Source: Steromphala cineraria
Lineage: Eukaryota; Mollusca; Gastropoda; Trochida; Trochidae
Reading direction: 5' to 3'
Assembly (NCBI GenBank): GCA_916613615.1
Contig: OU744725.1
Coordinates: 71,053,368-71,117,367 of the forward strand
DNA: 64,000 nt
The notes under the pieces are model-generated. The model made no database searches. It saw only the letters and a list, made by a program, of their open reading frames with translations, and was not told where the DNA came from. The translations under genes were made by a program, and so were the position numbers. Shown here one piece after another: positions 48,549-58,957 of this stretch. The first letter of the stretch is position 1; each line of letters starts with the position of its first letter.

Positions 48549-48717
48549 GATTATGGAGACCCCTAGGTCAGCGCAGCTATTATATCTAAATAATTGTTAT
48601 GTCTAGAAATTGTTTTGTCAATGTTATGTTTTGACTATAGTAACACCTGCTATAAGCTGACACTGTTTATGTAAACACCAATGCCCCGCTTGCAACACTT
48701 ATTGAACGCCCCTCGTA
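47706..48717 (-). mobile_element. Truncated mariner-like element
   Basis: The 5' end on the minus strand is marked by an inverted-repeat-like start at about 48716 (CGAGGGGCGTTCAATAAGTG), next to a TA. The transposase follows in one frame, interrupted by two stops. The opposite end is missing: the frame stops at 47706 and no matching terminal repeat occurs to the left. So only the 5' part of a mariner copy is present. Confidence 0.75.
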
Positions 48718-50889
48718 GTTTTTTTTTATTATTATTATTCTAGACAAATAATATTCCATGCATAGTGTTGGGAAAACAGGGATGAAGAACTGGAATGGTC
48801 TTTTGACATAAAATTGTAAAGATTATTTTTATAAACAACTGTTTAGCTACAATATTATGTTGTTTGCAAAGCAGAGATTCAGTAAAAGTCATTTTAGATT
48901 GTGTTACGTTCTCAGTCTTTTGATTGAAGTCTGTAAAGCATGCCAGATAGAAACAATTATACCGTCAAATAAATTTGATCGTTGGTGTCATATTGTATCT
49001 CATCAGCAAGAAATTATTTAGGTACAATTACTTTTCTTCAGTAGATCTTGAAAATGGATCTAAGAATGATTGCTTCCTCATACAATATAATTGTCATTTG
49101 ATATCGTTATCCTGTATTCAAATTTCGAAACGTATGATAAATCAGATAAGACAGTCAGAAAGGACAGAAATGATATTTGTAATATATGTGTTTAATATCT
49201 AGTTAAGAAATAAATGAGAAACAAACAATGACAGGAATTGTACAATAGTAATACTATCCAGAGTCACACCTTGTTTAATTACTAAATATTATTTTGACGA
49301 GGGCACTTTCTCGTAATAACTTGTACAGAGTAAGTTATTATTTATATGACTCGAAGATAATTAAATCATCCAATTACAAACTGGCCCATATTACAACAAA
49401 TAAGTCATGGATTAATCAACTCATTTATAATAATGCAAGTGAAACTGAACACGTGGATAAATATGATAGCGTGGATCATGTAAAATGAATGGTACATTGG
49501 AGTTACCTATAGCTAGCCAAAGCTGCCGAATCTAAATGCCAAAAAGTCCTTGCGATTTGCTGGACAAACTTTCATCAGAGCAAACGACTAAGTGGTTGCA
49601 GCCAGACACTGATGGAGAGGAATATAATAAAGTTTAGTATTTTTGCAACATTTTTATCGCAGATCTGTAGAGAAATCTTGGTATAATTGGTATACAAAAG
49701 ATTTGTAATAAAAAAACGTGTATTAAAGCAAGAAACTAATTGAAAAAAAACCACTGAAATTGTACTTTGTATTTGTTAATGTAAACGAAAACTAAATCAA
49801 GAAGATGTAAACAGGATTAAGCAAGCACATATCTGTATTCTTAATTTCAAAAGTATGATTTTGTAGAAATTTTAACCAAATCAATTTACAAAACTTGAAC
49901 TGAAATGCTTACACCACAGACCCGAAAGGTGCGACACCAAGACAGTTTGGGCGACATTTTACGACATGTAGCAACTGCAGTTTTTTCTCTTCGCGTATCT
50001 CAAACGTACAGTATGTGGAGAGATGGATGCTAATCATGTCTCACAGAGCAAGTGCTCACAGTTTCATATGTTTTATTACGGTTTCATGAACATAATTAAT
50101 GAATCTTTAATTGATTAATTTCACTTCATACCGTCGATCATGGAATCATTAGAGCTTGTATGTACTATACCTGAGATAATTGAAATAGAAGAATGATCAC
50201 TGAAAAGGTTTTGGCTTGGTTCATTATAGTCTTAAAAAAAAGAATTTTATTGATAGAATTAAAGCTTGAATTTTATTTGTCAAACGGTGTGTATTTGTGT
50301 TAAAAGAATTTCGCTTAGTTTTTGTCATCACAGATTTATTCATGTATGTACCATTCCCTATAAACGAAGTTATTTAGTTATGTTTTCTTTTAGACCTTCT
50401 CGATAACATTTAAAATAGAAAATGATTTGATTTCAGATTCCCTTCTGTCTATTTTTCCGTGCCAAATTTTGAAAGTCTGCACCAGTGATAAGACGATCCA
50501 AAAATGTGGTTTGTGAATAGTTATTTCAAACATGGACAATTGTCAGTGCTGCCGAAGATAGGTGATTGACGTCCAAACGACACCCAAAGTACAATATTTG
50601 CAAAAACTGGATAAACTAAAGGTACTCGGCTGTATGCCCAATCCTACTCTACTTTACCGTAATAAATATAAACTTCAACATAAGTTTCAAGGATTTAGTA
50701 AGGTTCAGGACGGTTTTTCTTGACACACTTATTTTTATAAACGTTTGTATCATAATTGTTGTATTTTGCTGTGTTATTTTGTTTTTAATGTAATTTTCAA
50801 CTTAATGCTGAAGTATCATGCACTAAACGTTTCGGTTTTGCAAGCTTGTGCTGATGACATAACCTTTCAAAATGTCAGAGTTGTTAATG
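48718..50889. other. No gene recognised
   Basis: Short ORFs only; no cysteine-rich or domain-bearing frame seen. Confidence 0.5.
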
Positions 50890-51110
50890 GTAACATTCTA
50901 GAAACGGAAGATAAAAAGACTTTCAATGACGTTGTTCAGATATGGATCATCCGTCCCCTCTCGTTCCTATTCAGACTACTGTAAGTTGTAACCAAACATT
51001 CTAGAAACGTAAGATAAAAACCTTTCAAAGTTATGTTTCAATGATGTTGTTCAGATATGGATCATCCGTCCCCTCTCGCTCCTATTTAGACTACTGTAAC
51101 TAACTTTCTA
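50890..51110. repeat. Tandem duplication, about 110 bp
   Basis: AACATTCTAGAAACG(G/T)AAGA, TTCAGATATGGATCATCCGT and CCCCTCTCG..CCTATT occur twice. A third, shorter match (TTCAGATATGGATCATCTGT) starts at 51477 inside the L1-like fragment. Confidence 0.8.
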
Positions 51111-51469
51111 TAAAATATCTACATATGTGTCACTAAATATGTATCCTCGAAACTTTGCATTGTTATTTAATAAAAATTGCTATATTCAAACTAACTTAAC
51201 GTAATACATTTATTAAGTTATTTATCTCGGTGACTAACACGTTTTTAAGAGTTTTTCTTCCTGTTTCCTCTCTGACGCATAGTATGTAAATAATGCAAAT
51301 ATGGACAATGTTAATTTTTTGATGAAACTGACATGTACGTGCCAATTGGACCTTAAGTGTCTTTGAATAGTTATATTGACTGCAGTACATTTGTGTCGTG
51401 CCGCATATCTGTAGAGTTAGTGTAGAATTTCTTCATACATATCCTATTCCTTATGTTAGTCCATTTCAA

Positions 51470-51870
51470 AACATGTTCAGATATGGATCATCTGTCCCTT
51501 TTATTACCTCTAGTCAGAGTAGGATTTAATGACAGTTTTTTACCAATCAGCGTAAGTGGTCTGTGCTTCCAAGAAGCAAGAATTCTTTCTACATTTTCAA
51601 TTCTTTTTCTTGTATTGATTACACATAGGTCTTGAAGTTACCAGAGTGCCAGTCTAGGTATAGATCTTCACAAAGTTTAATCTTTTTACCAGCCATTGAG
51701 CTTATCCAGATAGTCTGAGTTTTTTCAATATTTCTTTTGAGGCCTGACATTTTATAAAAAGTATTTAAAGTTTGAATAGCTGCTTTTAGACTTGATTCAG
51801 ACCCATCTCAAAAAAGTTGAGTGTCAGTAATTAAATTTATCTCCCTTTAGCTGCACTGTTGGTTATGGTA
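51470..51870 (-). pseudogene. L1-like reverse transcriptase fragment, antisense
   Basis: On the minus strand the frame carries GSESSLKAAIQTLNTFYKMS, then GLKRNIEKTQTIWI, then KIKLCEDL, and after a shift RILASWKHRPLTLIGKKLSL. This order matches the region just after the catalytic box of L1-clade LINEs (a helix after ADDT, then the NxxKTQ stretch, then WxxRxLTxxGK). Frame shifts and stops show it is dead. The final part (ACAGATGATCCATATCTGAAC, minus strand) recurs near 50945 and 51055. Confidence 0.55.
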
Positions 51871-53506
51871 CAAAAACGGTTTCGGATCATTGTTTGGATT
51901 CTTAAAACAATTTTTGATTTTTTTTTGTTTAAGCTAAATGGCATTCAGTGGAAGTAAAAGTAGCAAATACATGTAGATGCAAATTGCTTCCATAAGCTTT
52001 TTCACGCTGTTAACGTTGTTTCGTGTTTCAAAATTACAGACGGCTTTTAGTAAGTGCAAATATTCTCTCACAAGTTTTTGACCAAAACCTTAACCTTTAG
52101 GATACATATAATTACCATAAGCGCTGTATCTGTTATCGGCGCTTGCAACTATATTTTCAACGCTATTCATATTTCAACCTCATTAAGCTTTGTTTTCTTT
52201 AAATTTTCTAGTGATTTGTTAACTTCCCAAGGTAGAAGGTAGTTATTATGACACATTGTTTTATATGTTGCACTATTTACTTTTAATCATCAAATTTTGG
52301 AATGATTGCTATAACTTGTATTATTGATTAATATGAAGAAAACAAATTCTCTTCCAATGTAGCCAATAAGATCTTGATCATCGTCTGTTGGAATCAAACA
52401 GGCTTATTGCAGGCTTCTCAAACGCAAAAAAAAATGCACCACAAACCTTTTGAAAGTTTCAGCGAATGTTTAAAGTGGTTTCTTTACATTATCGCTCTAG
52501 ATTGAAGAACATGAATCGCTCTTGATGCAAATCTACTCATTCGTTGACAATTGTTGTATGTAACAAATATCTTCAACGTTTGCACTTCAATGGGCAAGGA
52601 CTCTTCATCGAAACGTGTGCCTGATCATATTTTTACATGAAAGATATTCTTCCAACCTGCAAACCATCCTTATAACCGATTCATATTAAAAATCTTTTTG
52701 AAGGGTACATCTATTTCACTTAAAGAACATGTAAAGGAGGAGCGAGAGAGTAGGCTATCTTATTATTGAAAACTGAAACATGGATCCGTCTACGGACTCT
52801 GCAAAGCATCCTTGTGGCAAGAATATCATATGATATTAAGCAAATGAATCTGTTATCCGAGCAGCCTGAAACAAAATAAAATATCTAAACGTTGGCATAA
52901 ATATGTGTAAGAATTGTTATTACTTTGTAAATAAATCCACGAAAGTAAAAACTCCAGTTAAAAGCTCGTTCAGTTGATTTAACTATTCAAAAGAATACTT
53001 CAAAATTAAACTTGACTGCAAAGTGTGATACAAAGGTTCATAGTCCAAGATTAACGATAAAAACTTTGGCACTTTGAAAACAAATTAATATCCATTTTGC
53101 AGTTAATCCTTGATAATGATGCATAGTTATTTTAAACTCTTTCACATTCATTATCGACATTTTCCCCTGTAATCTCACATCAAAGGGACGGATTGACACC
53201 ACGTGAGACGTTATTAAAATTCCTATTAAAGTCGTACAATGCCAAAAAAATTAACTAAAAGTTTTCAGTTAATTTTGAATTGGAAAATGACCAGATTAAT
53301 AATATTTTGATACGGAGCAAACTTGATCACTTTCACTGGAAATGGGAAACAATGAGCACTTTACTTGACAGTTCAAAATAAATATTTGTGAGCGTCTTTT
53401 TACCATAACTCATATATGGGAAAACAGCCTTGGAGCACATTTGATGTCAAGCTCTTTAAAGGTTATTTTTCAACATCACAACGATTACATAGAGATTATT
53501 ACCCGA
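51871..53506. other. No gene recognised
   Basis: Short ORFs only. ACTCTTCATCGAAACGTGTG near 52600 resembles a Penelope-type terminal motif but nothing else supports that. Confidence 0.4.
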
Positions 53507-53612
53507 GGAAGTGTGTCATATGAATTTTAAGAAAGCAGAGTGTACTTTTGTATTACCCGAGCAAAATCGAGTGTTATACACAAGTGTCTTAAAAGTCATA
53601 TGATACACTTCC
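53507..53612. repeat. Palindrome with CCCGAGCAAAATCGAG loop
   Basis: Arms of 26 bp (GGAAGTGTGTCATATGAATT and on; reversed at 53587-53612) with two mismatches. The centre TGTATTACCCGAGCAAAATC is itself roughly palindromic (TGTATTAC / GTGTTATACA). Confidence 0.7.
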
Positions 53613-54848
53613 CAGGATACACCTGAGTTTTATGCAAGAAATGGGCAGCTTTCCATGCGACGGTCGGCTGTGGTGACGTCACGAACAAATGTGTTTTGTC
53701 GTCACAGGCAAAAAATACAAGAACTTACGCTACAACAATCGTTGCTAATCCAAAGTGATATGTACACATGTGCTCGTTTTGAAAATATGTCACTACTTAT
53801 TTTCAATGCTATGGGGTAATAAAGTTACTTATTATGATAAAGTGAATCTGCTAAAAAATACAGAGGTTCGGATTATCCACAATATTATGCTTTGGTCACT
53901 ATCAGACCAAACATTAACAGTGAGATATAATGATTAAATTGGATATGGTCAATGAATAAAGGTTCTCATATTTTTTTTCTATGTCTTTAGGGCACCTTAT
54001 TGAATCATGTTCACCCGTTATTATATAAAATGGCTTAATTCGACACTTTGGGTAACTGGTTACTTTACAGATCAGGTAGGTCAGTTTTGATAGTTACCAA
54101 ACAATGCCAGTTTTCCCCGGATGTCAATTAGACACATGTCATGGATAAGTTAACCGGTAATGTCTTGCGATTCTCATTTAAAGCTGCGTCTTAATGAGTG
54201 TTTTCATATTGCAATTTGCAATGCTAGTGGTAAGGTATGCATTATATATTCAAGTTATATATATGAACTTACATTAAACTTCAGTTTCTCCAAAAAACAT
54301 ATAACCATACTGATTGTAGGAATCCTTTAGTGTCAATAATCAATTTTTGTTGCAATATATGATATATATTGATGTTTGTTTTTTCATTTAATATTCAATA
54401 TTCCTCTAAGGTATTTAAGTTTCTAAAGCATAACTTTAATACTTAAAATATGTTTCAAAAAAGGACTGTGCGATATATTAATAAACTGTTAAATTGCTCA
54501 ATATTATTTAACATCAGTAAATGACTAATGCAGGGATAATATGATATGAATTTACTGCATTGGTAAAATTATCATCTTATAAAAGCCATGCTTATTCCCC
54601 TTTCTGCGTAGTCCCTTTTCAATATTCTCTGTTTTTATTTGTCATTCTTATCACTCCAAATAAATTAAAAGATAATTTTCTCAAGAGAATCTATGTATTA
54701 TACAAGTTGAATAGGTAGTCCTTATCGTATTCAATCAATGTCATTTTCACTGAAGCCAATGTTCATTAAAACATGTTCATTACCAACGCAACTTATTCAA
54801 AACAATATTGGTTTAGTATCATTCAATAGCAACTTGTAACATCAGTGC

Positions 54849-55206
54849 ATTCTCTCCCCAAAGAGGCAGATCAAGTGATGAAATGTTGATACAGCCTCTG
54901 TTCTATTTCGCCGACTTTGTGGGATAGAATGGGAGATACCTGATTGGAGGCAATCAAGGCTAGCTGTACAATCAGCGACGCATCAAAATCATCATTTTGC
55001 CTACTGAATCATGGCAAAAGCATTGAGATATGTACCACCCTTTCCGTGCGAGAAGCGTTTTCATTTGATATAGAAATTTAAATCAATTACGGTGAAATTT
55101 CTATCCATCCGCCAGGGGAAACTGCTGGAACCCACGGATGTCGGCGTAATATAACAGAGGCTTTATCAACGTTTCATGACTTGATCTGCCTCTGTGGGAA
55201 GAGAAT
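54849..55206. mobile_element. MITE family B, full length
   Basis: About 65-bp inverted ends: ATTCTCTCCCCAAAGAGGCA then GATCAAGT, GATGAAATGTTGATA and GCCTCTGTTCTATTTCGCCG, with the reverse at 55140-55206. The 358-bp element is non-coding. Further family members are at 35553-35880, 2878-2938, 27148-27180 and 34757-34790. Confidence 0.85.
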
Positions 55207-55726
55207 GACATGAGGGATGTACAGTGTTTTCTTGATGCATTTCAATCAATTTTAGCGTACCTTAAGGTCCTACCGAGTGGACCCCAGGTGTGAATGAATG
55301 ACAAAAGAACATAAACCAAAAAGGTTAATGAATATTTGATTGTAATCAATAACTCTTTCAATTGTTGTACAAAATCTATAACAATATACATGTACTAAGT
55401 ATGCACGGATGATAAATAATCATTCCAAGACATGTTCTCACGCTCTTTAATTAATGTAATTATAGTATTTCCTGACTCAGTGTTAATGTAGTTGATAGCA
55501 ACTATCCTCATTAAGCATGATTAATTCATTTGAGACACTCAACAGATCAATTATGAAAGAAAATATTGTCTCTATAGTCTGTCCAATGATAATCCCTCCC
55601 CAGAAAGGTAGCTGAGGTACTTAAGTCCTGATCTATCCTCTGCTGTTATTCGAACAGTTATCGGTTCAACTTTGCACCACAGACTATCTTTGAAAAATAG
55701 GCAAATGAAAACACTTCTGTTATGGA

Positions 55727-56095
55727 AACTTGCTTCTTGTCAGTACAAAAGTTGCGTGACTATGTTCTGCAAAGATGTATTCAGATACATTATAAAGTTT
55801 TCCTGAAGCATACACAAATGACGACTGAATCTTTCAAAGTAAGTAGTGATTGCTTAACTAAATTTATCATTTTTCTCTTTCCTGGCACGCAAACTTGCTT
55901 CTTGTAATACCAAGTGACGGAATTCTGCAAAGTTGACTCAAAGTGGAAACTGCATTCGATGAATTCAGATTCATTTAAGTTTTCCTGAAGCATAGGAAAC
56001 GATTGAAGCTTTCAAATTGGGCAGTGATTGCATAACTCAATTTGATTTCATTAGTCAGCCTTTTTCCTTTCTGGCAAGCAAACTGATTTTATTAT
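55727..56095. repeat. Diverged tandem duplication, about 180 bp
   Basis: AACTTGCTTCTTGT, TTCTGCAAAG, AAGTTTTCCTGAAGCATA and GCAGTGATTGC-like blocks recur in the same order. The two short ORFs here are by-products. Confidence 0.7.
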
Positions 56096-56399
56096 AACAG
56101 AGGTTTCACACGAATTAAGCCAATATGAAACAATGTGTTCCAACAGAATTTAAATCTTGCCTTCTGAAATATTTACCCTTGATCTTGAGAAACTGCAAAA
56201 CAACAGTTTTATATTAAGTGTAATATATGAAATCTGAACACTTTTTATCCATTGATCTGCAACTTCTGGAGTGAAATAACCAGTCCTGACTGTTGCCAAT
56301 AAAATATATAACACACGAAAAATCCACAGGCACTACTCACAGGTACATGTATATATATAGATGAAATTAAATAAAATTACGTAATTGGGAACATAAACA

Positions 56400-57340
56400 C
56401 ATTTATATTAGCTAACGAGCGTCTTCAGACATGTTGGCTTCTTCAGGTAAGTTTTGAATGACAGTTGTCGCGTTGATTATGACGTTACACTACTTATGAC
56501 GTCATACTGGTAGGTACCTCATTAGGCAAGGTCAAGAAAATCTACATTTTAGCATTAAGCAATGGTTTAAATTGTTTGATAAATCCATTCTTCATCAGTT
56601 CCAGCAGCCGCAGATTATCGTATTTCATTTTATAAAAAGGAAATACTTTTTTATTTCCCACCAGAGCACTTTTCCAACTGACTGCTTAAATGGATAGTCC
56701 TATTTTCGGGCCGGTTGACTTTTTGAACGATGGAGATACATTCTTTCAATTAGTTGTCTTTTTGTCTTGCAACTGTACAATTCTTTGCCGTCTTCGCACA
56801 TTATAACATAGACGACATTTTTGGAATGACAGTTCATGTTTTGTTTTACAAAGAAGCATTTATTCCTATCACGGAACTCGGCACCCTCTATGATATTTCT
56901 ACAGAAAAAACACCGTCCGTCTCAACATTTTGACACTGTAGATTCTCCCTGATCTGAAATGTCAAATCCTGACTTTGTTAGAATATGTATCATATTTGGT
57001 GGTTGCTTGCGACTGTCTATGAATCTTGTCTTCTGAAAAATTGACTTTATTTGCGTACATTGTTTTAAAATCGGGAATTGGCTATTGATAAGAGGGTTAA
57101 TATGTGACGGCCGCGGGTAGAAGGTGTTCACAAGAGAAATCTCTCTATGATCAGTTTGAGGATGAGCCGTTTGTTTGTCTCTTCCCAACAGTTCAAAGTT
57201 TAAATTCGCTGCCTTTTAAGTGTCATCCTTAATAAGATATTCAGGATAATTCTGCTCTGAAAGATATTATTTTAATTCCAAAGTCTCTGTATCCACAAGT
57301 CGTCTCTTGATACTATAGTGCAGATTCTTCTTGCAAGACA
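56400..57340 (-). pseudogene. Penelope-like element relic: RT end plus GIY-YIG endonuclease
   Basis: On the minus strand 57188-56922 reads VNTFYPRPSHINPLINSQF, then SRKQPPNMIHILTKSGFD, then VSKC, matching the RT-to-endonuclease linker of Penelope-like elements. After a shift, 56850-56715 reads KNVVYVIMCEDGKELYSCKT followed by LIERMYLHRSKSQPARK, a GIY-YIG-type endonuclease core of the NVIYLLTCxxCxxxYIGxT class. Upstream, YPEYLIKDD near 57240 fits the RT C terminus. Past the coding part, CCTGAAGAAGCCAACATG (about 56455-56430, minus) resembles the hammerhead-bearing ends of Penelope elements. Stops and shifts make it dead. Confidence 0.65.
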
Positions 57341-58957
57341 ATATGGGAACAAAACCTACAGTGCAATACAGATGGATTCAACTAAGCGAGTTACATGACA
57401 TTTGACCACAACGAAAATACATTCATAAAAAAGTTAGCAACATTTTATACATTTGAAATATTTCGTACAAACTAGGCTGTACATAATGAGTTGGTTTAGA
57501 TATTCCCCCTTTTTTTAACAATCGAAAACGTGACACCCATCCTCTTTGTATAAGTATAACCTCGTAAATGAAATTCTAAATTAACAAAATGATCTAATCA
57601 ATAGAATTATATTAAAATGGTTTATATGATTTTCATGCTTTAAGACTTAACATAGCACTCATCTAAACAAACCCTATCTAAGGTTAGTACATATGCAAAA
57701 TATTGCATTCTGAAATGATGTTTTTGTATGTATTAACTATAAGATATGTAATGTTTTGTAAATTTAAATACAAGAAACTGATCTTATTAAAAAAATAATA
57801 TATATTTTACATAACACGTCATTCTTTCTTTAATAAATTTATGTTCATTTACTTATTATTTTTAAAGCTCTGTTGATTTGCTTTTTATAAATTTAAATAC
57901 TACAATACCTTTAAAAAACAACATTAGTAAATTTATGATATTCAAATGTTTACTTTTTAAAAGAGTTTCTTTAATGTGTTGTTTTCATTGTATGCCTGAA
58001 CGGAAAGCCTCTTATTTAACAAATACTGTGGTGGCATATTATTGCTATGACATATGTAGATTACAAATATTATTTTCCTCAAATAAGACACTATTTGGCT
58101 ATTATTTATAGCTCCTTATCTAATATTCAACCTTATTCATAGTAACATTTTGTAACTTTGTGGAGAATAACAATAGCTAGACATTCTCTTCAACTTATTC
58201 CAGTATTGAGAGGTATGCAGCTGTGTTGTTGAAATGTATTTAACCAACGTAATCCTAAAGAATCTTTTGAGATGCAAATTACAAGACAAATGATTTTGAT
58301 GAAATGTGGTGTATTCAAAAGCTTCAGCATACATGTTGGCACAAATATTACTGTCATTCTCATATTTAGCCCGGCTTAAAGCATTTAAAGCGCACAATAT
58401 GTATCAAATGAAATCACTTTCAATTTGTCTCAAAACTTGTCCTTCTCTCATCATAACATGAAATAAGAGGTGTTCATGGATTCGTATGCGCCTCGGCAGC
58501 AGCGATGGGAAAAATCGTTTATGTAAGTGCTTTGGGCTACAGCTTAGCAGTTGGAAATGTTCACATTATATTCAGACTTTTATTATCATCATCATGTTCA
58601 ATGATACCATCTCCCATCCAGCTCCGGCAGTGCTCCTTTTCCTGATATGTTCTATACATAAGTGATCCAGTGTACTGTGGTCACCTTGACAGAATATGAG
58701 TTTCCTGATATTTTCTTTACACCTGTGCTATTCAATTGCAAAGAATCAATGTCCTTTAGTTGAGCGCAGCTGACCGTTGAAATAAACATCCTATTGAATT
58801 AATTATAGTGTATAAAAAAAATCCAACATCTAAATAATATCTCTCGAGGGAAAAAACAACAGTTTATTCAAATAAGTTGAGGCGTTGATTCACACAACTT
58901 TTATACAGGTAAGAGATAGAGAACTTCAGATATACCGGTGGGAACTGAGACGGCGAG
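57341..58957. other. No gene recognised; upstream region of gene 2
   Basis: AT-rich to about 58100. The last 150 bases include TATAAAA at 58813 and a TTTATACAGGTAAG near 58901 of unclear meaning. Confidence 0.45.

Noticed and set aside
52590..52625. Hammerhead-like ACTCTTCATCGAAACGTGTG
   Set aside because: No CUGANGA half or supporting element sequence beside it.
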